Source: Aquatica leii (Eukaryota; Arthropoda; Insecta; Coleoptera; Lampyridae). From it: a stretch of 64,000 bases of DNA. Where the stretch lies: contig CM069433.1 in the NCBI GenBank assembly GCA_035610365.1, forward strand, positions 177,646,882 to 177,710,881. Reading direction: 5' to 3'. The notes beneath the pieces are model-generated. The model worked only from the letters and a program-made list of their open reading frames with translations, was not told the DNA's origin and searched no databases. Positions 1 to 9,479 of the stretch are shown here, one piece after another. Each line of letters starts with the position of its first letter. Position 1 is the stretch's first letter. The position numbers were made by a program, and so were the translations under genes.

Positions 1-521
1 AATTAATTTTGACGTTAATTATCATCTACTAGCGAATCCAACCGAAAGAGTCAACCGAGTCACGAAGACAACGTCTTATATCGAAGACAACCATCGACAT
101 TGGGCCAAGTATCTTGCTAAAGTAGCATGTGCTATTAGTACCGCCGTTCATGAAGTCACCGGCTGAACGCCGTTTTTCGCTAGTTTTGCCTAGACGATAG
201 GCCGAAAGTGGTCTCGTTTTTCGAGAAGTTTACGTCGACATCAAGAATCGCTTGAATGCAGCTTATGTCCGCGCTAAACATTATTATGATTTACTTCGTC
301 GTCCAGCACCTTTTGAGGTAGGAAACACAGTGTGGCGAAAAAAATATGTCCTTTCAGATGCATCTCGATATTTCTCAGTCAAACTGGCACCTAACTTTAT
401 CGGTCCGTTTTATGTGAAACGTAAAGTATCGTATCAGACCTATGAGTTGTCTGATGACACGGGAGCTAAAGGCATATGGAACGCCAAGGATTTAAAGATA
501 AGCCTGACTAGGGATCCTTAA
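1..521 (+). pseudogene. Ty3/Gypsy pol 3' end: integrase C-terminal part (truncated, frameshifted)
   Basis: The window opens inside a Gypsy-type integrase. Positions 1-250 read, in broken frames, as the end of the integrase core (motifs like HWAKYL and AVHEVTG, the latter followed by a stop). From 252 to 521 a clean 89-codon stretch ends the protein. It has the basic linker (RAKHYYDLLRRP), the VGNTVWRK block and the SH3-like segment (LAPNFIGPFYVK, then YELSDDTG) usual at the C-terminus of insect Gypsy integrases, which bind LTR ends in the nucleus. The upstream stop and frame change mean this copy is dead unless the start outside the window differs. The polypurine tract and LTR downstream belong to the same element. 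Family assignment is from remembered motifs. Confidence 0.8.
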
Positions 522-1245
522 TTTTAAAAAAAATCTTAGTTGTGTTGTTCTCGTTTCGTTAGAGGTTTTAGTTAGCTTTCTTTTGAGTTCCGTGTAGAGA
601 CGGACTAAGAATACTCTCTACAGTGGGGACACCACTTGTCGTAAGAGGCGACTAATCCTAAACTAAACTAATTTTTTTTCTTCTTCTATCTTGTCTATTC
701 TTTTCTTTTTTTTTTGTAGTGTTTATGGCTAGGTGACATTGCTCTGTGACGGTTTTAGTTGTGGGAGAAACGCACGGATCTCGTGATGTGCAGCGCGCCC
801 TCTTCTATTGTGCAGCATTAAGTGATCTGTGTTGAACCCAAATATATACTACCATTCTTATCGTTTAGTTAATTTTTTCGTTTAGTTTTTTGCTAGGGGT
901 TCTCGACAATTGCGAGATCCATAGATTTAGTTCTTGTTTTGTTTCATTTTATCGTTTATTTAGTTATTAATTACATTTCGTCTTTGTTTTGACGTTTGTA
1001 GCAGTCGATTTTGGGATTTGTTTTAAGATAAAGTGTCTTTGTGTTGGTCGTTGTTGGGTTGTAAGATTTTACAACATGTGGATCTCGTGAAGCATGGCGT
1101 GTCTTCTTTCTTATCAGTGTCCAATAGGGTGACATTTCCTCAAATCTTCATCTTGTCGTTTTTTTTGTTAGATTTAACGTTCAGTATAGTTTTAGTTTTA
1201 TTCTTGTGAAAATAATTTAAGAAATCACTCTTCTTGCAAGGGGGG
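522..1245 (+). other. Gypsy 3' untranslated region with polypurine tract
   Basis: No open frame of note. T-rich sequence separates the integrase stop from an LTR. It ends in a purine run (aaggggggtgtaacc, about 1238-1252) immediately before the LTR start TGTAAC. That is where the plus-strand primer tract of a Gypsy element should be. This is inference from position and composition. Confidence 0.5.
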
Positions 1246-1630
1246 TGTAACCATCGTTTGATTTTGTGCGATTTCTTTTGCGAAAGACCCGGTATTTGAG
1301 TTGGTTTTGTTTGTTTTGTGTCCTTTGGGATTGTTTGAGTAATTTTACGTTAATTAGTGAAGTTAGTTCACGTTTTTAAATTCATCTTTGTCAATCAAAT
1401 TTGTAAGAACATTTTGTATTCTTTCTCCTTGTAATATTCCAGATGTATCTAATTTATGTTTCCCTTTTGAGATACTATTGTAATTAAATATATTTTAGCA
1501 GTTTGGTTATCTTAAGCTTGTTTAAAAATTAATTGCATTAAGTATGTACTTAGTGACGGTTTTATTATTCGGTTTCTTTTGAGTTTTCCAAACGGTCACG
1601 GAATTTTGAATATAATACACGCCCATCTTT
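1246..1630 (+). repeat. Gypsy 3' LTR, shortened copy
   Basis: The segment begins TGTAACC right after the polypurine tract. It is alignable by eye in two blocks with 41179-42835: the start (tttgtgcgatttc, gaaagacccggta, aattaaatatattttagcag) and the end (gagttttccaaacggtcacg, gaattttgaatataat). In the 41-kb copy the blocks are over 1 kb apart, so this copy appears to lack the middle. The 3' block also occurs on the minus strand at 8462-8825. Confidence 0.65.
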
Positions 1631-3783
1631 AACTTTATTTTAATTCAACTTTTAAATTTATCTTAAAAATGATGTTTTTTGAGACATTTCGGTTTTAATA
1701 AAATTTTTTCTCTGTAATTAATTTAAAAAAGTAATTTTTAACACATTGTAATGATGCATAGATTTACGTTTATTATGTATTCAGGTAAAATCAAATTATA
1801 CTGTGTCCAAAGTAAGTCAAACTACAGCATTTTTAACAAAAAATGAATCGTTTATTTTAAACGGAGCGTGCTATACTTTACCATGGTGTTTCATGTTGAT
1901 CAAAAAATTTTTTTTTAATTATTTAGATACGTTCTATACCTACTCTTTAAGGTTTTTAGTTACTTCAAGTTATTCAATTGTAAATCTAAACTACTTTGAA
2001 TCATTCAATTTGTAAGAAAAAAATACTGCTGTGATGCATATTATCACAATACAGTTTTAATAATAAAAAATTGTTTCTGTGGTTAAGGTTTAACCTTTTA
2101 CACAATCATTTATCAAATCCATACACAATTTGTTTTAAAGGTGTAATAGATAAGCAAATGTTTGGTTTTCTACTAAATGTAATAGTTTATTTACGGTCGG
2201 TGCTGTGTAAATAACAATTAAAAGTTTATTCGTGTGTTTGAGAATGGCTACAATTTATTTTTTTTTATTTTAAAAATTATAAGTGATTGTTAAAAAGTGT
2301 TTTTTAATAATTAACATCTATTTGTATTTTTAATACAAATATTTATTTATTTTAAATATTCGAAAGGTAATTTTGTCAAAAAAGTATTGAAATATTAGTT
2401 TTTTTTTATTTTCGTTGGTAATATTGTAATATATAATTATTGATTGATTATTTGATATAATTATTTTTTGTGTACTAAAAAAAATTTTAAAACGAAAATT
2501 TAAAAAACATTGTGTACGTTTTTACATTATTACTGACAAGCTTTTATATCAAAATGTTATTAGTTCAAATTAACTTTGTCGTTTAATAATTGAATTTTGT
2601 ACGTGATTTATATAAGCCGCACAAATACAAATAGCCAAGTAATTTTTTACGCCGATGACATGGCTTTCTACTCTCTGATAAATGTGCAATTTCTTTAGTT
2701 AATCAAAAATAAAATGGAAATAAAAGATGCATTAATTACTGTTCCAGTAAAGAACATACAATTTCTACTTTTCAAGAAAGGCTTATCTGTAATAAGATAC
2801 AATAATCGATAGTATATTAAAGATTACTCTACAATAGGTCTTTTTAAATTTTTATTTTAATATTTTTTGCACGTTTTACTTACTTTAATATAAATTTTGG
2901 AAAACATTTATTTTATAGTAACGTTGTTTTATTTTTAAAATTGTGAAAAAAATAAAGCTTAGTATATATATTTAAAAAAAAACATTGTTTTCAAATTTTT
3001 TTTTTAATGTGTAATATACATTTATTATAAACGTTTAGAATCTACTGCTATTAATTAAATTAACAGCATGTTCAAGTTCGTTTAATAAAAGTATTTTATA
3101 CAAATCCATATTAGTTTTAAAAACCAATACAAATTAAGTATATTTGTTCGAGATAAAATTGGCAAAGCGTTAAGTTAAATTTTAGTTTACTGAATTGACA
3201 TAAAACAAAAGACATTTAAATAAATTAAAAAAAAGTATAATTATAATTGGTTTGTTATTAGTACTTATATAAACTTTATTCTTCCTAAACATGTATAAAA
3301 AATATTAATAGTAAAATCGTTAGTAAAATATAAAACTAATTTATTAGAGCCGATTTTTGAAAATTTTAAAATTCAGTTCTTGAGTTAAGAATTATGTATT
3401 GTCATATCAAAACCGGATGTTCGTTTGCAATTTATCGCAGTGTTATAAAATGTATCGAATGTATGTAACGCAAATTAGTTTCTAAACAAACATCCAAACG
3501 TTGTTACCGGGATTGGGAAAATCATTCGAATTATTTGGATTTTTTATACATACTCTTAAAACAAATTATTTGTAATTGAGTTTTCCAATACATTTAAATA
3601 TTTGAACTATTTAATTAAATTTGAAATGCATATGTATTTGAATACGAAAAAGTGACAACTTCCCAACATAAATTTTACCGAGTACTGCTTTTATATAAAT
3701 GTTATTGTTTGTTTACCCTATTTAACCTAGAAAAAAATTATTTGCAAATACTTAAACAATTATTATTTGTATTAATTAATATA
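1631..3783. other. AT-rich DNA without recognised genes
   Basis: About 2.1 kb of very AT-rich sequence with homopolymer runs. The small open frame at 1803-2015 has no family motif and biased low-complexity composition. I see no RNA gene or transposon end here. Confidence 0.6.
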
Positions 3784-3785
3784 TA

Positions 3786-4142
3786 CAGAATGTCTCAGTA
3801 AGTTGGAACCATATGTAAAACTTTTTTATTATTAACTTTAGGAAAAAAAGTTATTCTTTATAAAAAGTTCTGCATGTTCTAAAATCTAAAATACAATTAT
3901 CAGATATTAAATTTTTTCAGTCGTATACGAGGTATTTCAGAAAATATTAATTTTGCTCAAGAATAAAGTACCCTTATTTTTGACAATATAGAAAAATGTT
4001 ATTGAAAAAAGTTGATCAGAACTAAAAACTACCTTTAAATATGCAATTACAAACAATTACATTAAAAAAATTATTTTTTCTTTTTGTCTGCAATATCAAA
4101 GCAAAATTAACTCTAGTTCCGTGAAATCTAGGATGCTCTGAT
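3786..4142 (+). repeat. Left terminal inverted repeat of the 3786-5845 mariner
   Basis: Reads as the reverse complement of 5489-5845 with few differences (for example tcagtaagttggaaccatat at both ends). The match runs inward to ctagttccgtgaaatctagg, then jumps to a copied piece of coding sequence. Confidence 0.85.
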
Positions 4143-4250
4143 AATTTTAATGAAAGACATCCCAATAAAAATAATAATCATTCAACTGTTACAAAAATAG
4201 TAAACAAATTTACTGGATGTACAAGGAAGTACTGGAAGTACAAGAAAACA
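4143..4250 (+). repeat. Inverted duplicate of the transposase 5' coding region
   Basis: aatgaaagacatcccaataa and the following bases match, in reverse complement, about 5235-5345, which encodes transposase residues of roughly 29-58. The left end therefore carries the right end plus a coding fragment, with about 143 bp (5346-5488) missing between them. Confidence 0.8.
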
Positions 4251-4343
4251 ATCTTTTCATTAAATTAAATTAAATACTAAGTCGTGTAACTAACATAATA
4301 TTAATATTTACTGAAAATAAATTAATACAAAATTATTTTTTCC

Positions 4344-5417
4344 TTATTCTACTAATGCCTCGACATATCCACCTTCTCGTTCCATACATGTATTCGTTCT
4401 ATTAGCAAATTCTCGTAAGACGTTCCTTATCACTTGTGGAGAAATTTCCTGGCAAGTTTCTAAAATTACCCTCTCCAAATGATTAACATCTTGAAACGGC
4501 GCTTTCTTGTAAACTTTTTGTTTCAAGTAACCCCATAAGAAGTAATCAAGGGGGGTTAGGTCAGGGGATCTAGCAGGCCAAAAAATTTCAGAATATCGGT
4601 GAATAACTTTTCCATTGAACAAATTTTCAAGATATTCCCTAACATTCAATGTACTGTGGCATGGGGCACCGTCTTGATGGAAATAAACACATTGACGTTC
4701 TTGTAGGGGTAGTTCGTTCATGAAATCATTGATGTAAAGTTGCAAAAACTGTAAATAACGTTCGGCGTTCATAGATTGGTGAAAAAAGAAAGGTCCAATT
4801 AATCTGTTCTTATAAATTCCACACCACACGTTCGTCTTAAATGAATATTGGTCACGAGACTTTATAGTGAAATTTGGATTATTGTCAGACCACCAGCGAC
4901 AATGTTGTGACGAGACAGTTCCATTTGATGAAAACGTTGATTCATCGGAAAAAATGATATGGCTTGTAAAAAAAGGGTCCTCTTCTAACTTCCCTTGGAC
5001 TAGACAGCAAAAATCAAAGCGCCTATCAAAATCCCTTTCTTTCAATGTGTGAATGAATTGTGGTCTGAATGGCTTGAATTTATTTAATTTCAGAATTCTT
5101 GCCACTGTATCTTTACTTACAGTTTGTTGCATCAACGATGTCCTTTTGCGAAGTGACAGTTTTGGATGTTCTATCACAGACAGCATTACTTCCATCTGCG
5201 TATTCTCATCGGCAACTAGCATTTGGTGTTTCCTATTATAATTATTTTGTATACTTCCAGTACTCTTAAATTTGTTTACTATTTTTGTAACAGTTGAATG
5301 AATAATGTTTTTATTGGGATGTCTTTCATTAAAAATAATGGCTGCTTCTCTATGTGTTTTATAATTTTCTCCCACAATCAACACAATTTCTATTTTTTCT
5401 TCACGAGTTAACACCAT
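4344..5417 (-). CDS. Tc1/mariner-type transposase, intact (DD41D spacing)
   Basis: A 357-residue open frame starting at ATG 5417, the usual length for the superfamily. It would cut and paste the element at TA sites in the nucleus. Residues 1-60 form a helix-turn-helix-like DNA-binding region ending FKSTGS. The catalytic triad is visible: D158 (FSDES), D249 (HQDGAPCH) and D291 (PLDYFLWG). There are 41 residues between the second and third acids, a spacing I recall for the rosa-like DD41D group, whereas classical mariner is DD34D. WPARSPDLTP precedes the third D. No stops or frameshifts are visible and codon use is AT-rich like the surroundings. Open frames on the opposite strand (4867-5241) are shadows. 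Superfamily certain; subgroup moderately so. Confidence 0.9.
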   Translation of the reverse strand: MVLTREEKIEIVLIVGENYKTHREAAIIFNERHPNKNIIHSTVTKIVNKFKSTGSIQNNYNRKHQMLVADENTQMEVMLSVIEHPKLSLRKRTSLMQQTVSKDTVARILKLNKFKPFRPQFIHTLKERDFDRRFDFCCLVQGKLEEDPFFTSHIIFSDESTFSSNGTVSSQHCRWWSDNNPNFTIKSRDQYSFKTNVWCGIYKNRLIGPFFFHQSMNAERYLQFLQLYINDFMNELPLQERQCVYFHQDGAPCHSTLNVREYLENLFNGKVIHRYSEIFWPARSPDLTPLDYFLWGYLKQKVYKKAPFQDVNHLERVILETCQEISPQVIRNVLREFANRTNTCMEREGGYVEALVE

Positions 5418-5488
5418 TTTTATGCATAAATTCTAAAGCGTTTAATATCACTGTCAAACATTTGTTGCTATAAACAAATCATTTGTTT

Positions 5489-5845
5489 ATCAGAGCATCC
5501 TAGATTTCACGGAACTAGAGTTAATTTTGCTTTGATATTGCAGACAAAAAGAAAAAATAATGTTGTCAATGTAATTGTTTGTAATTGCATATTTAAAGGT
5601 AGTTTTTAGTTCTGATCAACTTTTTTCAATAACATTTTTCTATATTGTCAAAAATAAGGGTACTTTATTCTTGAGCAAAATTAATATTTTCTGAAATACC
5701 TCGTATACGACTGAAAAAATTTAATATCTGATAATTGTATTTTAGATTTTAGAACATGCAGAACTTTTTATAAAGAATAACTTTTTTTCCTAAAGTTAAT
5801 AATAAAAAAGTTTTCCATATGGTTCCAACTTACTGAGACATACAG
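5489..5845 (-). repeat. Right terminal inverted repeat (5' end and leader of the mariner)
   Basis: This end precedes the transposase start at 5417 by about 70 bp and must contain its promoter. It is the original of the inverted duplicate at the left end. Confidence 0.85.
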
Positions 5846-5847
5846 TA

Positions 5848-6804
5848 TATAATAATTTTTTTTAATAGTAAAAATGTTTCTTAATACTCTTGTTTTTTAC
5901 GATTTTTTGAGTATATAACTCTCAATTCTGTCAATCAAGTTTTGTTTGTATTATCTATAAGTTAATTGTTAATCAAAAAAAGGACTTAAAAAATGTTGCA
6001 ATTAAAATAAAATTAGAATTCGTGGAGTCTACGTTAATACTCATTTCATTTGACATTTAACACAAAGTACGACAATGAAATAAAATTATTTTAATTGTTT
6101 TGATTTATGCGTTTCAAATACTTGTCATTACTCTTTTTATTTTTTAATTTGTTGACTTTATGCTTGATTAGATCAATTTAAGTACAATTAACATTAAAAT
6201 AAACTTCAACAAAACAATTTCAAGTTTAAGAACGCAGGTACTAAACTAACTTTACTAATGCTAACAGCAATTATTGTTAATAATTTAATTAAGAGTTGTA
6301 ATTTATCTAGCTAGATAAATAATGATATTTTATAATATAAATTTATATGCTATAGTGTTAAAACATGATATATTGTAAAATGTCAATTATCTAAAATTCT
6401 GCTTAATAAGAAAATACAATGAGGTGTATTAATATAAATCGCTGTGAGAAATGCTGACGCAAGAGTGTCACTCTAAATAGAGCTTTTATATATTCTACTT
6501 TAATTCAATTTCTACATGTATTAGTGTTGCTGTGCATACATTGTTTTTTGCACGGATAATAAATTGACAATTATACACGAATTTATTTGTCGTAAACGTC
6601 TTTTTATAGCTAACAGATTTCTTTATGCTCTCGGGCATGAAACCTAATAGAACAAATACTTGGAAAATAAAAGTTTTCATTAGATATTGAAAATTGTGCT
6701 TTTTATCGAAAATTTCTGGTGGGTAATTTATGTTAACAAAACAATTATAAGAATTGACCACATTAATAAAGAGTAATTTATATTAACGATACAATTAGAA
6801 CCTT
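5848..6804. other. AT-rich DNA, no gene recognised
   Basis: Only short open frames without motifs (for example 6495-6761 minus). No transposon ends seen. Confidence 0.55.
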
Positions 6805-7305
6805 TAACCTTCCGATTACCATTGGGGTCTTTTTTGACCCCAGACGTGTTGTTTTTGTTGTCTTTCTTAAGTTTTTTTCACAACTGTCCCAATATTTTTT
6901 TAGCTGTCTTTCTTTCAACAATGTTGAATAAAATATAACAAATTTTTCAATTGTTATTTGTTTTGCGACGTAAAAAAAAATATTATTTGGCAGACACAGA
7001 CACATAAAGAGGTCGTTGTAAGATATGTTCAAGAGCAAATGACAAAAAATGTTCGGAAACATGTGAAAAGTGCAAACTCTTTGTATGTAAATAACATTGC
7101 CAGAAAAAAACTACAATAATATATAATAGTTGTTGCCCTCACTAATTTACGTTTACGTTTTATTTTTATATTTTTATTAGTTTATATGAAATCGAATATT
7201 AATAAAGGTTACCATTACAAATTAATCAGTTTTTCTTTACAAAATAAGAAAAAAAACTTGGGGTCAAATCTGACCCCACTTGGTTTTCGGTGCCTCAAAA
7301 ATAAA
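6805..7305. mobile_element. Candidate non-autonomous element with GGGGTC/GACCCC ends
   Basis: Near both ends there is the same small hairpin: TGGGGTC, a short loop, TGACCCCA (about 6820-6842 and 7259-7281), in inverted relation. TTAA lies at 6805-6808 just outside the left copy. This resembles the subterminal layout of piggyBac-type non-autonomous elements, but the terminal bases do not align well and the right TTAA is not evident. No coding region belongs to it; the open frame at 6778-7062 is not convincing. Confidence 0.35.
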
Positions 7306-7430
7306 TATATGTATAATTTAATATAATATATATTAAATAAAAACGATACATTTAATACATAATATATAATTTATTACACATAATATATAATATAATACTT
7401 ATGATAATATAAAATACAAAAATTGCCACC
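7306..7430. repeat. AT simple-sequence tract
   Basis: Dense repeats of ATATAATATA-like words, interrupted; low-complexity DNA. Confidence 0.6.
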
Positions 7431-8270
7431 TTAGTACTTTGTGTAATACCCATTATTATTAATACATTCTTTTAGACGTCTCTTCATACTATTTACAAGG
7501 TTTTCGCAAATTGGAGAATTCCGGAATGATTCCCATGATGTCGTAACATGTTTAAATATCTTCTGCAAATGTGTTTCTCTTACCCCATTGAATCCAACGT
7601 TCGGGGTAGTTATCAAACCATTCATTAGCCATTTGGGCTGTGTGTATACTGCAACTATCTTGCACTAAAACTATGTTGTCCATTTCTTTTTCAGGATAAA
7701 TCGTCCTTACTATAAATAATAAAACATCTTCTAATACATGGATGTATTCACTCGAATTAAATCTAGCTGGGATAATCTTTGTAATTTCTCCTGGGCTATC
7801 TTTAAACATCCAACCTCAAAATTCTGCGTTGATTCGTCCGTTGCTTTTATTTGGAAGAACGTTTTCAACATTATATCGCGTTCCATTTCGTCGCCATAGT
7901 TGAACACAAGCATCCTGCGACAACGAAAATGTTTTTTTGTTAGAAAATATAACATTTGATCAGTCTCTATCTATATTTTTTTGACAAAATACTAATAGTG
8001 CATGGTTAGGAGTTAAGCCAATTTTTTGGACGGGTTGTCGATTATGTATGCCAACCTCATGCAGCCGACGCGGATACTTCGCACAATACAACCCAGTCCT
8101 AAATTTTCACGTATCTAAACTGCTGAAGTAAACCTTATTTCATCGGTTGTATACATAATAGAGTAATGTTCAACTTCGGTAGTTACACAAACTCATCCAG
8201 GACGAACAGTATCTAATTCTCCCATTTCACTCGTAATCCACCGTCTAACAGTTTGTCTCTATAAGTATTG
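7431..8270 (-). pseudogene. Tc1/mariner-type transposase remnant
   Basis: Read on the minus strand from about 8270 down, several frames give Tc1-like blocks in order: a helix-turn-helix end (RQTVRRWI), RLHEVGIHNRQP, KNIDRD with SNVIFSNKKTFS (first catalytic region, with N where D is expected), QLWRRNGTRY, IPARFNSSEYIHVLED, VQDSCSIHTAQM (second D present) and a C-terminal SMKRRLKECINNNG. The block that would hold the third acid (DLNPIENLW type) is missing; the frame jumps from EWFDNYPERW to a short unrelated stretch. With frameshifts, stops and this deletion it cannot be active. No clear inverted repeats were found. Confidence 0.75.
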
Positions 8271-8461
8271 TATAAAAATTAATAATAAAAATAGTAAGTA
8301 AATTACTATTACATTAATAAAAACATATGAATGGATCAGGGTAATAAGGATAAATACCACACCTCAAATCTCACACCTTAAAGTATTTTTGGCTTAATTA
8401 AAAAAAACAACTCAAAGTTGAAACAAAGACACTTGCCCTAAATACAGTAACATAAACGGTG

Positions 8462-8825
8462 TTATGCCGGTGCTCAGTGAAGACGGGGTGGGTTATATTC
8501 AATATTTCGTGATTGATTTGGAAAACTTGACGAAAACACAAAATCAAAAGAAATAAAGTCAAAATCAAAGGGCGCCAGGAAGAGGTATAGCTTAATGGAC
8601 TTCTGGACCTTGCCAACCACAAGCCCGCTCCTGAAAAATACACTCTAAATGGACTTACCTTAATAGAGTGTATCTTACTAAAATCTGAAATAATCTAAAA
8701 ATTTACATACGCGAAGGCCGACGGAATAAAAGCTTTGTTACATTTAACAATTTAACATTTATTACACAATTGAAATAAATTAGACAAGCAATAAAACAGG
8801 AAATCTACATTAAAACTAAAAGAAC
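8462..8825 (-). repeat. Gypsy LTR 3' portion, minus strand
   Basis: The reverse complement matches 42510-42835: gtgtaataaatgttaaa, aatgtaacaaagctt, a small hairpin (acactct ... agagtgta) with taagtcc, cttcctggcgccctttgat, and the terminal gaatataa..cc..cttcactgagcac. It is a third copy of the LTR family at 1246 and 41179. The open frame at 8398-8643 is an artefact of this repeat. Confidence 0.65.
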
Positions 8826-8848
8826 GGTTCGCCTCCTGGTAGGTGATA

Positions 8849-9064
8849 ATTTTAAAATTTGATCAAAATAATGATCCCTTCTTTTAGGAGGTTGGATGAA
8901 AGCAACTACTTCAGTAATTTTCGACGTTTTGTGTTCTGGATGAACACTTCATCAGGCTCGCTCACAATGAGCCAAGTAATTTTTTTTCTAGAATAAATAC
9001 TGAAGTAGTTGCTTTCATCCAATTTCCTAAAAGAAGGGATCATTAATTTGATCAAATTTTAAAA
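8849..9064. mobile_element. Foldback element with hammerhead-like loop
   Basis: Two inverted arms of roughly 65-70 bp (ttttaaaatttgatcaaaat ... tcccttcttttaggagg and its complement around 9000-9064) surround a loop of about 90 bp. The arms would form a long hairpin. There is no coding capacity. The loop holds a minus-strand hammerhead-like motif. The left arm carries a few extra bases, so the hairpin is imperfect. Confidence 0.7.
8922..8957 (-). ncRNA. Degenerate hammerhead-ribozyme-like motif
   Basis: On the minus strand: CTGATGA, then a perfect 6-bp stem (GTGTTC with GAACAC) closing loop ATCCA, then AAAACGTC. The catalytic GAAA appears as AAAA and no stem I pairs, so it is probably inactive. 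The layout is that of the minimal hammerheads reported from Penelope-like elements. Confidence 0.45.
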
Positions 9065-9479
9065 TTAAAACTAAAGTCAATTTGACGCAAATAATATCTT
9101 AAAAAAAACAAAATGAAACTTAAAAAAAAATAAACCAAATTACTTTGAAAGGAAACAAAAAAAAAACAAAAATACGACCGTGTGCGCATAATAATAATAA
9201 AAAAATAAATAAACATAATAAAATAAATATAAGATGGTCTTTCTTTTACTTTATATATATATCGGAACAACCTTTATACATACGTTACATTACGTCTTTT
9301 TAATTTTTGTGCATAACAGTAAAATTAAAATTAGCACACAACACTATAAGTGATTTAAATCGTTGAGGAAAAAAAATCAATATCTATCAATAAACTCTTA
9401 CTACTAATTTCAAAGCTTTTTAATCACAACTTTAATAAATAAATAAGTAATCGGTAATCAATAAATACCTCTACTGTTT
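9065..9479. other. A-rich spacer, no gene
   Basis: A-rich plus strand (repeated aaaaaaac and aataataata words). The minus-strand open frame 9052-9270 is low-complexity. This would be the 3' flank of the hAT remnant, but I could not find its terminal repeat. Confidence 0.5.

Larger units (their letters stand above)
3786..5845 (-). mobile_element. Tc1/mariner-superfamily element with long inverted ends, TA target
   Basis: A 2060-bp element whose ends read CAGAATGTCTCAGTAAG (left) and CTGTATGTCTCAGTAAG (right, complement), each flanked by TA. The inverted repeats are about 357 bp and very similar, far longer than the roughly 30 bp of classical mariners. The single intact transposase is on the minus strand, so the right end is the 5' end. 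The left end is an inverted duplicate of the 5' end that continues into a copy of transposase coding sequence (see 4143-4250). An intact frame, TA flanks and similar ends suggest a fairly recent insertion. Confidence 0.85.

Noticed and set aside
4867-5241. Two plus-strand open frames within the mariner
   Set aside because: They are antisense to the intact transposase on the minus strand and carry no motifs.
6495-7062. Minus-strand open frames 6495-6761 and 6778-7062 as small proteins
   Set aside because: AT-driven composition, no motif, and the second overlaps a likely MITE end.
8398-8643. Open frame 8398-8643
   Set aside because: It lies within an inverted LTR copy that also occurs at 42.5 kb; not coding there.
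9052-9270. Possible membrane protein on the minus strand
   Set aside because: Phenylalanine/isoleucine-rich because of the A-rich complement; low-complexity artefact.
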